A DNA stretch of 64,000 nt from Lysinibacillus_B sp042920265 (GCF_042920265.1 NZ_JBDQZI010000003.1:248001-312000), one strand, 5' to 3'; counted from the first letter of the stretch, positions 33,608-42,401 are shown. The notes: a model not told the origin generated them from the sequence alone. Translations and numbers: made by a program.

Positions 33608-34162
33608 TTATTTTTTTCTTTTTAATAAAAGAATAGCGCTCGCTATAATAATAGCGGCTAAAAGACCTAATGCTATAAATAGCGTGTTAGAGGACTGTGC
33701 TTTTTCTGTAGACTCATTTGCTGCTGCTGTTTGTTCTGAAACCTCTTTTGTTGCTTCCTCAGTTTGTGTTTCTTCTATTAAAGTAATATCTTCTTCCGCT
33801 GTTGTTTGTGGCACATTTACGGTAAATGAAAATTCACCTGTTAGCGGATGACCGTCTTCACTAATAGTAGTCCAAGCCACTGTATACTGGTCGTTTTCTA
33901 AAGGCTGAGCAAGTGTACCTGTTAAAACGCTATCTTCTATAGAAAATGTTTCAACTTCGATGTTTTGTCCTTCAGAAGATGTGATGTCAAAGGAACTGCC
34001 TTCCTCAATTTGTCCCTCATAAGTTAAAGAGATGCTGGAGAGCTCTGTCGTTACTTCTGATCCATTTTCTGGATTTGTGCTGTGTAAATGTGTATGTGCA
34101 TCAACACCTGGTACATTTACAAAAATTGCTAGGAATAAAGCCGCTAAAGATGTTTTTTTCAA
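33608..34162 (-). CDS. copC: CopC-domain copper-binding protein, membrane anchored
   Basis: 184 aa. TTG start at 34162 with AAAGGGAGG 7 bp upstream; the longer frame to 34183 contains that ribosome site and is rejected. Signal peptide MKKTSLAALFLAIFVNVPGV, then mature AHTHLHSTNPENGSEV, whose N-terminal His residues bind Cu(II) in CopC proteins. The beta-sandwich continues through AWTTISEDGHPLTGEFSF, with the second His site. An acidic Thr/Glu-rich linker and a C-terminal membrane helix with KRKK tail anchor it outside the cell. First gene of the copC-copD unit. Confidence 0.88.
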   Translation of the reverse strand: MKKTSLAALFLAIFVNVPGVDAHTHLHSTNPENGSEVTTELSSISLTYEGQIEEGSSFDITSSEGQNIEVETFSIEDSVLTGTLAQPLENDQYTVAWTTISEDGHPLTGEFSFTVNVPQTTAEEDITLIEETQTEEATKEVSEQTAAANESTEKAQSSNTLFIALGLLAAIIIASAILLLKRKK

Positions 34163-34343
34163 AACAAAATCCTCCCTTTTCAAAAGAAAATATCATAAAT
34201 TTATCAACGCTTATTGTATAGGATAAATGTGAAATTTAAATGAGATATAGCTTGATCAGCTATATATTTCTTTCTTAGGATGTGAACATTATGTGAAAAT
34301 TATAGGTTTTTATATAAGTTGAATTTATTATTTGAATACTCGT

Positions 34344-34505
34344 AATGAGCAAAAATACATCCTAAAAATGGCTCATCACTGTAACTTGGGATTGATTTCC
34401 GCTCCAAATTTATTTGCGACGAAAGCGTAGCGGGGCACGGAGGTACGAACGACGAGGAGAATGTGCCATGTATGGCAACCCCGACTTTTAGTGGTGAATA
34501 CTTAT
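34344..34505 (-). repeat. Intergenic repeat, fragment E
   Basis: Begins AATGAGCAAAAATACATCC, the exact reverse complement of the end of copy D, followed by a rearranged piece of block 1 (GCGACGAAAGCGTAGC, GAACGACGAGGAG). A decayed, internally shortened copy; the gene-free stretch 34184-34585 holds nothing else clear. Confidence 0.65.
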
Positions 34506-34585
34506 TTTCCTTTTTATTAACTTTTAAATAAAATTTTGCGCATAAGAACAAATGTTTGTGTAATGGTTGTAAGGAGGCGATAGAT

Positions 34586-34984
34586 ATGGAGTTGAATGTA
34601 GTAGACAGCATTAAGACAAATAATTTTGAAGACCCTAATATGGCGATAGTGATAGGAGAGCTTTGGTAACGCGCAGGAGCAATCTTACATGGCTATGAAG
34701 GTACGGTATATGGTGTGTATGATACATATATGTCTAACTATAAGGGTGATTATCGATTGTCAGTTGCGGTAGAATCTTCTAACAGTGGCGAAACTATTAG
34801 AATAAAGGATGAACAACAATATCGTGTATTCTCTGTAGATAAAGAAATCGAGCAAGGTGTGTATAAAATGTGGCAAACAATATGGGGGCTTGAAGAAGCT
34901 GGAGAATTGCAGCGTGCTTATACAGTAGATTTTGAAAAATATACATCAACAGGTGATATTGAAATTTATATTGCTTTAAAATAA
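34586..34984 (+). pseudogene. GyrI-like effector-binding-domain protein broken by an in-frame TAA
   Basis: An excellent start (AAGGAGG 8 bp before the ATG at 34586) begins a frame that meets TAA at 34667 after IGELW and then continues to 34984. The full frame, ~132 codons, reads as one protein: ELW-stop-RAGAILHGYEG..YGVYDTYMSNYKGDYRLSVAVE...AYTVDFEKY...IEIYIALK. This is the effector-binding (GyrI-like, B. subtilis YdeE-type) fold, whose members commonly have LWQRF at the mutated point, so a CAA-to-TAA change is likely. The 89-aa downstream part has no RBS. Confidence 0.75.
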
Positions 34985-34993
34985 AAAACTGTA

Positions 34994-35144
34994 GCAACAC
35001 TATGAGGAAATAATCAAACTGTTTTATAAAGTGATGATATTTAGCTCAAACGAAAAACACCATTTTGATCAAACTTTTTTTCAAAATGGTGTTTTTGAAT
35101 TTGCTGGGTTTGAATAGAGTTTTTTAATCAATCTTTATTCTAAA
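34994..35144. repeat. Hairpin repeat, copy 1 (upstream flank of the RidA/ABC/TCS cassette)
   Basis: ~150 bp similar to 39605-39760: shared GCAACAC, AGGAAATAATCAAAC, CCATTTTG, TTCAAAATGG and TTTATT blocks in the same order. It contains a terminator-like stem at 35053-35096 (AACACCATTTTGA / TCAAAATGGTGTT, T-run). Stem differences from copy 2 are compensatory. Confidence 0.75.
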
Positions 35145-35184
35145 TTCACAACAGGAATAGTAAAACACTGTTCCTTTTTTGTCA

Positions 35185-35577
35185 TTAAGTTTCAGCACAC
35201 CATAGTTCAATTTCTATTTTTAATTCAGGCAATCCTAATGCTGATATATATGCAATTGTCATAGATGGGAATTCACTATCAAAAAACTTATCCCATTTAA
35301 GGTCGAAATAATCCCAATCTATCTCTTCAGTCGCCCAGATATTAACCTTAATAACGTTCTTTTGAGACAACCCCTCTGATTCAAGAACCTTTTTCATGTT
35401 TGTAAAAGTATTAGTTATTTGGTCGTTTAAACTCTTCGGAATATTGCCGTTCATATCTGTTCCTATTTGACCTGATGTTACTATTAAGGCTGCCCCTTTA
35501 GGCACTCTAGTGATATGACTGTAGTCGCCTACTGGTTTTGGCATTAGCTTAGGGTTTTTTCTGATAATTTTTTCCAT
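35185..35577 (-). CDS. RidA/YjgF-family protein lacking the catalytic arginine
   Basis: 130 aa, the size and fold signature of Rid proteins (GDYSHITRVPKGAALIVTSGQIG at the start, KVNIWATE in the middle). Archetypal RidA deaminates reactive enamines using an arginine in a PARSxVxV-like motif before the last strand. Here the matching segment is FPSMTIAYISALGLPELKIEIE, with no arginine, so the RidA reaction is unlikely and a related Rid-subfamily function is implied. Stands alone on the minus strand between a hairpin repeat and the ABC cassette. RBS GTGAGG, ATG start. Confidence 0.82.
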   Translation of the reverse strand: MEKIIRKNPKLMPKPVGDYSHITRVPKGAALIVTSGQIGTDMNGNIPKSLNDQITNTFTNMKKVLESEGLSQKNVIKVNIWATEEIDWDYFDLKWDKFFDSEFPSMTIAYISALGLPELKIEIELWCAET

Positions 35578-36055
35578 AATATTACCTCACTCATTATAAA
35601 TTTTCTGCATATCTTTTTAAATAATTAGGCAGACTCCACCAATTATTATTTTTCTAAAAGAAAACTGCAGTCGAGTACCCATAACCCATAGATAAAAGCA
35701 CAAGTATTTTCTTTTTCATGGTATGGACACTCCCTTTCTTTATAATGTAAGTAAAAGTATATGTTACAAAATTTGTAATAGTTTTTATAGAATCGATTTT
35801 ACCATATTAGAGTATATGTTAACAAAATTTAATTGAACATTTTGAAAAAGATACACTTCAACTAACGGGAGCTTTAGTAAATTGAGAATTAGGCTTTTTA
35901 TTGTGAAATTTCAATTATAAACGCAATTTCCTAATACTGATTTAGGAAGAGATACTTAGTCTACATTTTTATTTTACAAAAATCATATTGATTAATATTT
36001 TTTTAATAATCATGAATTATAGTACAGATACAATACAAGTCAAAGGGGTGTAATT
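35578..36055. other. Gene-free stretch with a possible 21-codon reading frame
   Basis: At 35719-35654 (minus) an ATG after AAAGGGAGTG begins MKKKILVLLSMGYGYSTAVFF and stops at once. It looks like a truncated signal peptide and probably is a gene remnant. The rest is AT-rich; a promoter for the next unit should be near 35985-36035 but no clean -35/-10 pair is seen. Confidence 0.4.
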
Positions 36056-36229
36056 ATGGGGAAAGTGTTCATAGTGCTGGCAATTGTTTCATTTCTACTG
36101 TCTGTTTCCTTTTTTATATTTGAAATAGTGAAAAATGGATTTAAAAACAGTAATTTCAAACCAGCATTAATATTGTTTGTTGTTTACATCATGAGCATAA
36201 TATCATTTTTAATTATATATAACACTTAG
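36056..36229 (+). CDS. Small two-helix membrane protein before the ABC transporter
   Basis: 57 aa, ATG with AAAGGGGTG 6 bp upstream, ending 10 bp before the ABC ATPase start. Two hydrophobic segments (residues ~4-24 and ~37-56) are joined by a basic loop NGFKNSNFK. Small proteins of this sort often sit beside antimicrobial-peptide ABC transporters as immunity or accessory parts. No family recognised. Confidence 0.6.
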   Translation: MGKVFIVLAIVSFLLSVSFFIFEIVKNGFKNSNFKPALILFVVYIMSIISFLIIYNT

Positions 36230-36239
36230 GAGGGAAGAA

Positions 36240-37091
36240 ATGATAACTTTGAAAAATGTTTCATTCGATGTAAATGGGAATACTATTCTAAAAAGTATCA
36301 ATCTTGAGTTGAAAAAAGGGAAAGTGTATGGACTATTGGGACCAAATGGGGCAGGAAAAACTACGTTATTTAAAACGTTATTAAATACAATTAATTATAA
36401 GGGGGACATTCTCAGAAAACCGGATAATCTAACAATTGGAAAGTTAATCGAATACCCTGCCTTTTACCCTAATTTAACCTGTATAGAAAACCTGAAATTA
36501 CATGCATCATATGCTGATATTGAGCAGGATGATTCTAGCATAAATGACTTACTAAGGTTAGTCGGGTTAGTTGATGCTAAACAAAAGAAGTTTAAAGAAT
36601 TATCCATGGGGATGAAACAACGATTGGGTGTGGCAAAAGCCCTAATGGGTAGTCCGGATTTATTACTGTTGGATGAGCCTACTAATGGGTTAGATCCTAT
36701 GGGTATGAAGGATATGCGGGATCTTGTAGAAAGGAATCTTAAAAACAAAGATAGAATAATATTGATCTCGAGTCATAATTTAAATGAAGTTTCTTTGATT
36801 ACAGATACTTTGTTATTCATGAGAAACGGAGAAAAAATCTTGGAAATTGATAATGAAGAAAATATATATATGTATGGAAAAGTACAGCACATAGAAAATA
36901 ATCTAAAAAAAGATATTACATTACTTGAAGACAATAAAAAAGAAACCTATTTCATTGCAAGTGAAATGAAGTTTAATGATTTACTGGCATATAAGGATTT
37001 TATATACAAGGACGTACAAAAACTTACTTTGGAGAACTTATATATCAAGTTGATGTCTTCAGATTTAATTGAGGTGACAAGACATGCTTAA
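36240..37091 (+). CDS. ABC transporter ATP-binding protein (lantibiotic/bacitracin-immunity type)
   Basis: 283 aa. Walker A GPNGAGKTT at residues ~35-43, signature LSMGMKQRLG, Walker B LLLLDEPTNGLDP and H-loop SSHNL are all intact, so it should hydrolyse ATP. The ~80-residue C-terminal extension and sequence style match BcrA/LanF-type subunits, which export or shed antimicrobial peptides. Overlaps the permease gene by 8 bp. AGGAGGG RBS. Confidence 0.9.
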   Translation: MITLKNVSFDVNGNTILKSINLELKKGKVYGLLGPNGAGKTTLFKTLLNTINYKGDILRKPDNLTIGKLIEYPAFYPNLTCIENLKLHASYADIEQDDSSINDLLRLVGLVDAKQKKFKELSMGMKQRLGVAKALMGSPDLLLLDEPTNGLDPMGMKDMRDLVERNLKNKDRIILISSHNLNEVSLITDTLLFMRNGEKILEIDNEENIYMYGKVQHIENNLKKDITLLEDNKKETYFIASEMKFNDLLAYKDFIYKDVQKLTLENLYIKLMSSDLIEVTRHA

Positions 37092-37815
37092 GTTAATTAA
37101 AAATGAATGGGTTAAAATAAAAAGCGAAAAAGTAATTCTGGTAATTGTGGTGCTTAGCTTGATTCCATTACTAATGAACTTTGCTAACTTTGCCATAAAT
37201 AATAGAGATATAAGCCTTGATAGTGGTTTTTACTTCACCTACTATAATCAGTCTTTTATGATGTTGCCGATCATTTCAAGCGTGTTAATCTCCTTTGTTT
37301 TTTATATTGAATTTAAGAACAAAACATATTTGGACTGGATAACTTATAATATCCCATGTTTTCGGCTACTTTTTTCCAAAATCTTTGTATCCTTAATTAT
37401 TATGTCAATTATCTTTTTAATACAGTTACTTATTTTATGTGTTTTTTATTTTTTTGTAGATGGTAGGATTAAAGATATACTGCGTTTGATTTACTCTTAT
37501 ACAACCCTGAACGCAATAGTTGTGCCGACTATAATATTAACTTTCGCTGTAATTATTCAATTAACGAAAAATGTAGTGGCAAGCATCTCTATTGGGATAG
37601 GAATCACTTTATTGTCAATGATTCTAATGGCAGCACCTTTTTCATTTTTCATACCTACAGCATTCGGGTATAGACTGGGATTACATCTAATTGATAATGA
37701 ATTTTACTATGAAGGGGGTATGTCATCAACTATTATAGGTATAGGTTTGTTTATTCTAATAAATTCTATTATGCTGATTATAAATTTAAGAATAATATAT
37801 ATAAAGAAGCTATAA
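37084..37815 (+). CDS. ABC transporter permease (ABC-2/BcrB-like)
   Basis: 243 aa with six hydrophobic segments, starting MLKLIKNEWVKIKSEK, the usual N-terminus of ABC-2 permeases next to BcrA-like ATPases (membrane-proximal NEWxKI). It would form the membrane part with the preceding ATPase. Its gene overlaps the ATPase and is 14 bp before the response regulator, so all four are one operon. Confidence 0.88.
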   Translation: MLKLIKNEWVKIKSEKVILVIVVLSLIPLLMNFANFAINNRDISLDSGFYFTYYNQSFMMLPIISSVLISFVFYIEFKNKTYLDWITYNIPCFRLLFSKIFVSLIIMSIIFLIQLLILCVFYFFVDGRIKDILRLIYSYTTLNAIVVPTIILTFAVIIQLTKNVVASISIGIGITLLSMILMAAPFSFFIPTAFGYRLGLHLIDNEFYYEGGMSSTIIGIGLFILINSIMLIINLRIIYIKKL

Positions 37816-37829
37816 AGAGGAGAAGAAAT

Positions 37830-38519
37830 TTGGCCATGGAAGACACACTCAAAAAATTAAACATTTTTGTGCTTGAGGATGATCCCACTATATCAAAGTT
37901 CTTACATGTATTTTTGAATGATTATTTTAATAAGGTTATTGTGAAAACGGATAATCGATTTAACTACTCGGATTTTGGCAATATAGATATATTTTTATTG
38001 GACATAGAAATACCATTTGATAATGGGTATGAGGTTTGTAAACGGATTAAAATGATTTATCCTGAAAAGCCTGTTATTTTTCTTACAGCCCATAGTCAAA
38101 TTGATGACAAAATCAAAGGGCTGGAGTTGGGAGATGACTTCATACCTAAACCGTTTGAACCGTTAGAACTTATTGCAAGGCTAAAAAACTTGCTGCAAGC
38201 CAGGTATATTCATCTTGTCTATTTAAATGATATAGTTGTCAATAAGCAAGCACATATCATTTTAAACAGTGAAACAAGAACCGAAATACCATTAAGCAAG
38301 ACGGAAAAAAAATTATTCTTTTACCTATATGAAAACATTAATATTAGCTTGTCAAGGGAACAAATAATAAATCATGTGTGGGAAGGAAACGATCAAAATA
38401 ATCAAGCAAATTCCTTAAACGTTTACATAAATAGTTTGAGAAATAAAGTGGATATTGAGGGCAAATTGATCCAAACCATCTATGGTTATGGCTATAAATT
38501 ATCTGTACCAAAGGAATGA
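37830..38519 (+). CDS. OmpR-family response regulator
   Basis: 229 aa. Receiver domain with acidic pocket LEDD, phospho-Asp in FLLDIEIP near residue 53, Thr in FLTAHS and Lys in PKPFEP. The C-terminal winged HTH contains LSKTEKKLFFYL and YGYGYKL. TTG start at 37830 sits 7 bp after GAGGAG; the ATG at 37836 is the alternative. It probably controls the ABC operon it lies in. Overlaps the kinase gene by 4 bp. Confidence 0.9.
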   Translation: MAMEDTLKKLNIFVLEDDPTISKFLHVFLNDYFNKVIVKTDNRFNYSDFGNIDIFLLDIEIPFDNGYEVCKRIKMIYPEKPVIFLTAHSQIDDKIKGLELGDDFIPKPFEPLELIARLKNLLQARYIHLVYLNDIVVNKQAHIILNSETRTEIPLSKTEKKLFFYLYENINISLSREQIINHVWEGNDQNNQANSLNVYINSLRNKVDIEGKLIQTIYGYGYKLSVPKE

Positions 38520-39541
38520 TGTTATTGAATAAAAAGCTATATCTTTTCACGCTTATCTCGATTATGTTCTTCCCAATTGCCTTTATGATATCGAACTATA
38601 TTGTATTAGGTATCCATCTATTACATGATTATATAAAAGGAACAGACACTCCTTTCATAGCATACGAAAAGTATATATACGTGTTTTCCATTTTTTTTGT
38701 TATGATTTTATTATATGTTGCATTTCTTTCAAAAATCATAATTAATATTTCATCTGAAATAAGCTTTCTTTCCAATTTTATTAGAGATATAGCTAAAGAC
38801 CAAAACTATCCAGAACCTGTCAAGATTCAAATGTTAAAGAATATCGAAATGAAACACCTTGGTGAGTCAGTGAATATATTAATTAACAGCTTAAAGTATA
38901 ATCAAGATAAATATAAAGAATCGGAAGAACTAAGGAAAAGGTACTTAGATCAACTGGCACATGATATTAAAACACCACTATCTATCATTAAAATTAATTT
39001 ATATTACCTACAAACAGGACAAAACATCAATGAAGCAATAAAAGAAATAAATAAAAATACAGATACTATATCTACCCTAAGTGATCGGATATATCACAAA
39101 AATTACTTGAACTCTGATTCAATAATTACCCACAGGTCACCAATTAACTTGGAAGAGTCCATCAATCAGTTTATGGAGAAGTGGAAGAACGCTTTAAATC
39201 ATAAAAAAATAAAATATCTATTCAATATAGAACCTGATATTATTTGGACGTTGGATAAAGTATGGTTTGAAAGACTTTTCGATAATGTATTACAAAATGT
39301 TTTATATCATTCTGAAGCTAATCATTTAACAATAGAAGGTTCTAAAGAAGAAGGTAAACAGAAGCTGATTATAATGGATAATGGGGTAGGCTTTAACCCA
39401 ATGGAAAAACTTCATCAATCAAGTCGAAAAGGATTGAATATTATTAATGAGGTTCCTAAGTTATTAAACCTTCACATTTCAATAGAGAGCAATGAATCGG
39501 GTACAAAAATTATACTTACTCATACCGATCATAGTAACTAA
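38516..39541 (+). CDS. Sensor histidine kinase
   Basis: 341 aa. Two membrane segments (residues ~8-33 and ~48-75) enclose a very short outside loop of ~15 residues. That is the intramembrane-sensing layout common for kinases that answer to cell-wall antibiotics through a partner ABC transporter. Phospho-His in QLAHDIKTPLSIIK near 150; N box NVLQNVLYHSE and G box DNGVGF, SRKGLNII. Coupled to the response regulator by overlap. Signal is probably a peptide antibiotic, which is inference. Confidence 0.88.
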   Translation: MMLLNKKLYLFTLISIMFFPIAFMISNYIVLGIHLLHDYIKGTDTPFIAYEKYIYVFSIFFVMILLYVAFLSKIIINISSEISFLSNFIRDIAKDQNYPEPVKIQMLKNIEMKHLGESVNILINSLKYNQDKYKESEELRKRYLDQLAHDIKTPLSIIKINLYYLQTGQNINEAIKEINKNTDTISTLSDRIYHKNYLNSDSIITHRSPINLEESINQFMEKWKNALNHKKIKYLFNIEPDIIWTLDKVWFERLFDNVLQNVLYHSEANHLTIEGSKEEGKQKLIIMDNGVGFNPMEKLHQSSRKGLNIINEVPKLLNLHISIESNESGTKIILTHTDHSN

Positions 39542-39604
39542 TAAAAGGTTTTTTATCGTTACAGAAAGAGATATAACTGTCTCGCAAACGTGCGCTATTA
39601 TTGA

Positions 39605-39760
39605 GCAACACTTTTAGGAAATAATCAAACTTTTTTATCCATGTATCATTCTTAGCTAAAACGAGAAGCTCCATTTTGGTCTTTTTTTTCAAAATGGAGC
39701 TTTTTTATGTGCTGTTAAATAAGGGATGAATAGAATTTTTTTATCAAGCTTTATTACAAA
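39605..39760. repeat. Hairpin repeat, copy 2 (downstream flank of the RidA/ABC/TCS cassette)
   Basis: Second copy of the ~150-bp element at 34994-35144. Its stem at 39664-39716 (AGCTCCATTTTGG / TCAAAATGGAGCT, then T-run) serves as terminator of the kinase operon. The remaining DNA to 39900 has only a possible -10 (TATATAAA at 39875) for the next gene. Confidence 0.75.
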
Positions 39761-39910
39761 CTAACATTTGCGCATTCCTTTACTAATCAACAATTTGAAA
39801 AATAAGTGTAGTCTTGAAAAAATAATACACTTGAATGGTTTTTTATGTATTTTTCAGGCAATTATCATTTTCCCTATATAAAATGACGTTTATAGAAGGG
39901 AGTGGATGAA

Positions 39911-40555
39911 GTGAATTTTAAAAAATTTGGATTAACTTCAACGATTGTTATATTAGTATGGGCCCTTGCAAATGGAGGAATTGTCAAGGCGGACGATGAT
40001 GACTACTACGATGATGACTATGAGGACTATGAGGACTATGAATATGATTACGATGAAGAATATGACGATGACTACGACTACGATGAAGAGTATGAATATT
40101 ACAATGACCAAACAGATGTAATAACAAATATGAACACGTGGCATATTTGGACAAGAACGACCGTCGTTAATAAAGGAGAGCTCCCTTTTCACGAAACGAA
40201 ATTAGTTCAATTTAAGCTGGAAAATGAGGGGGATGCCTTGTCACTTTATGTGATTCCTTTAGATGGAGAATTATTTGTTCCAGGTAAAGCGATTGCTGAA
40301 ATGTTAGGTGCCGAGGCAACACTTTATGATACAAGCGAAATATTAGAAGTAACTACTAGGAATACGGAATTACTATTTCGTGCCGGGACAAATGTGGTCT
40401 ATGATAACAAACTAAAATCACCTATGCCAGCTACTGCTTTTTATATGAACGATCATGTATATATACCGATTAGTGTTATTACCAATGGGTTAGGGTATGT
40501 AGCAGAATGGCAGGAAGAGAGTGACACGGTCGTATGTAAGTCGTTAGCAATGTAA
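39911..40555 (+). CDS. Secreted protein with Asp/Tyr-rich region and copper-amine-oxidase-N-like domain
   Basis: 214 aa, GTG start at 39911 with AAGGGAG ~8 bp upstream. Signal peptide (FGLTSTIVILVWALANGGI, cleavage near VKA-D). The next ~40 residues are almost only Asp, Glu and Tyr, starting DDDDYYDDDYEDYEDYEYD. The C-terminal ~130 residues (LYVIPLDGELFVPGKAIAEM, VYIPISVITNGLGYVAEW) match the copper amine oxidase N-terminal-like domain found in Bacillus surface proteins. The acidic stretch could bind metal ions or be a charged spacer in the wall. First gene of a redox cluster with ApbE. Confidence 0.7.
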   Translation: MNFKKFGLTSTIVILVWALANGGIVKADDDDYYDDDYEDYEDYEYDYDEEYDDDYDYDEEYEYYNDQTDVITNMNTWHIWTRTTVVNKGELPFHETKLVQFKLENEGDALSLYVIPLDGELFVPGKAIAEMLGAEATLYDTSEILEVTTRNTELLFRAGTNVVYDNKLKSPMPATAFYMNDHVYIPISVITNGLGYVAEWQEESDTVVCKSLAM

Positions 40556-40574
40556 AGAACGGGGAGGGGATACA

Positions 40575-40835
40575 ATGAAAGATCAAAAGAAATCAAAATG
40601 GATATTAGGTACATCCGGTGTAGTATTGTCTGCAGTGCTTTTAACCCAATTCAATGATGATGTACAATCGGAATCCACAATCACGGCGCTCAATTTGGCA
40701 AATGAGCAAACAGAAAACATGTCAGCGCGTGAAAAAGAGCTTGCTCAATTGGATTGGACCAATTTTGAGATTGTTGGAGTGAACCAACCGCAACCGGATC
40801 GTATACAAGTGGACCGAAGAACGAGAAGATCTTAA
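40575..40835 (+). CDS. Small membrane-anchored or secreted protein of unknown function
   Basis: 86 aa, GGGGAGGGG RBS, 20 bp after the preceding gene. Residues ~9-25 form a hydrophobic anchor or signal (WILGTSGVVLSAVLLTQF), followed by a hydrophilic tail ending in RIQVDRRTRRS. I see no [S/T]GA[S/T] flavinylation motif and no cysteine. Unknown; operon partner of the acidic protein and ApbE. Confidence 0.6.
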   Translation: MKDQKKSKWILGTSGVVLSAVLLTQFNDDVQSESTITALNLANEQTENMSAREKELAQLDWTNFEIVGVNQPQPDRIQVDRRTRRS

Positions 40836-40858
40836 ATTTTAAAGTGAGATGAAGCAGC

Positions 40859-41767
40859 TTGGATACTCTTTCATTAAACATAATGAATACAAACTTTTAT
40901 ATCGAAATTTCTGGACAGCGCAACGTAAATTGGCAAGAAAAAGTGGAGCAATGGTTATGTTATGTTGCGAAAGAATGGTCTAGGTTCGAGCAAAATAATG
41001 AGCTAGATACGTTAAATCAATTAAAAATAGGGGAAACATTGCAGCTTTCGGCTGATTTATATGATTGTTTAAAACTAGCAGATGAGTATTACATGTTAAC
41101 AAATCAATTATTTTCCCCGTATTTAAAGTACGATTTAGAACGACATGGATACAATCAATCATTTCCTTTTAAAGAAGCAGCAAGGACATCCATACAAATA
41201 GATCAGACAGACGGTAAACCATTGCTGTTTTTAAATGAACAGCGCGTTTTGAAAATGGATGACCAACAAGTTGACCTAGGTGGTTTTGCAAAAGGATATG
41301 TCGTTGAAAAAATTGCACAGTGGCTACAGCATGAAGTGGCCCCTGAATACGGGATTGTTGATGGTGGGGGAGATATGAAAATGTGGTCATCAGGAGAAAA
41401 AGTATGGACCATTGGAATCGCTCATCCATCTAAAAATAACGAAGAGATGCACTATATCAAAATGAGAAACGGTGCCATTGCCACGTCAAATCGAGTGTTT
41501 AGAAGCTGGAGACAAGACGGAAAGGCAAAGCATCACTTATTAAATGGACAAACGGGAGAGGTCATCGATAGTGCTATCCTCCAAACAACGGTTGTGACAA
41601 ATTCATTATGTGTAGCTGAAGTGGCAACGAAGCTTTGTTTTTTACTACATGAAGCAGATTTTCAACAATGGTTTGACAAACAGAAGCTTCCATGTGCTTG
41701 CTTTATCGTAAAAGAAGATGGAAATAGCTATTGGCTGAAAGGAGGCGAACAAATAGATGTTTCTTAG
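40859..41767 (+). CDS. apbE: FAD:protein FMN transferase (ApbE)
   Basis: 302 aa. ApbE uses FAD to attach FMN to Thr/Ser of extracytoplasmic flavoproteins. Typical motifs: MNTNFYIEIS near the N-terminus (for MGTxF), QVDLGGFAKGYVVEKI, GIVDGGGDMKMW, and ATSNRVFRSW with the C-terminal HHLLNGQTGEVIDSAILQTTVV. TTG start at 40859 keeps the first beta strand; the next ATG (40883) would cut into it. Ribosome site (GTGAG) is weak. Overlaps the next membrane gene. No FMN-binding-domain target is coded nearby. Confidence 0.88.
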   Translation: MDTLSLNIMNTNFYIEISGQRNVNWQEKVEQWLCYVAKEWSRFEQNNELDTLNQLKIGETLQLSADLYDCLKLADEYYMLTNQLFSPYLKYDLERHGYNQSFPFKEAARTSIQIDQTDGKPLLFLNEQRVLKMDDQQVDLGGFAKGYVVEKIAQWLQHEVAPEYGIVDGGGDMKMWSSGEKVWTIGIAHPSKNNEEMHYIKMRNGAIATSNRVFRSWRQDGKAKHHLLNGQTGEVIDSAILQTTVVTNSLCVAEVATKLCFLLHEADFQQWFDKQKLPCACFIVKEDGNSYWLKGGEQIDVS

Positions 41768-42335
41768 TACGTGGGAATGGATTCGATTATTAGGGTTTTT
41801 AGCGTATTTTTATTTCACTGTGTCACTTATTTTTGGCTTATTAAGAAAAACACCAGCTATCCAATCCAATAAAAACTTGTATTTTCAATTGCACCAAAAT
41901 GCAGGATGGATGGGGTTTATAGCTGTTATTGCACATATGCTTTTATTAATCATTGATCAATACGAGCCGTATCAAATTGCAGAAATCTTAATACCGTTTT
42001 TATCGGACTATCATGCCGTATTTTCTGGATTTGGAACGATCGCCTTTTATTTATTTTTAATCGTCTTTGTCACATCCGATCTTTTGATTCGAAAAATGGA
42101 TTTTTCCATCTGGAAGAAGGTGCATATGCTTGTTTTACCCGCTTGGATATTATCCTTGATGCATGGACTATTCATCGGAACAGATTCTAAAAATACGGTC
42201 GTCCTGCTTTTTTATGGCGCGACAGTAACAATTGTTGCCATCATGCTCCTTATACGAGTCATTAGTGAAGAGTATAAGAAAAAGGAAAAACTTCAACAAA
42301 AGAATGAGACGGCCACGAAAGCTGTAACTGAATAA
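41757..42335 (+). CDS. Ferric-reductase-like heme membrane protein
   Basis: 192 aa with about five or six hydrophobic helices. Conserved-looking His pairs sit in helices: FQLHQNAGW with AHMLLL, and WKKVHMLVLP with LMHGLFIG. This is the bis-His pattern of small YedZ/ferric-reductase-like b-type cytochromes. It overlaps apbE by 11 bp, so the two act together; it probably carries electrons across the membrane to a flavin or metal outside. Charged C-terminal tail (EEYKKKEKLQQK). Confidence 0.75.
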   Translation: MFLSTWEWIRLLGFLAYFYFTVSLIFGLLRKTPAIQSNKNLYFQLHQNAGWMGFIAVIAHMLLLIIDQYEPYQIAEILIPFLSDYHAVFSGFGTIAFYLFLIVFVTSDLLIRKMDFSIWKKVHMLVLPAWILSLMHGLFIGTDSKNTVVLLFYGATVTIVAIMLLIRVISEEYKKKEKLQQKNETATKAVTE

Positions 42336-42401
42336 TGATAAACTTCCAAGGCGTTGTGTTTTTTATGAACCGTAATGTAATCGCATCTTGATTGTAGAAA
42401 T

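Noticed and set aside
39953..40192. Minus-strand frame rich in Val/Ile
   Set aside because: Mirror image of the Asp/Tyr-rich tract of the secreted protein.
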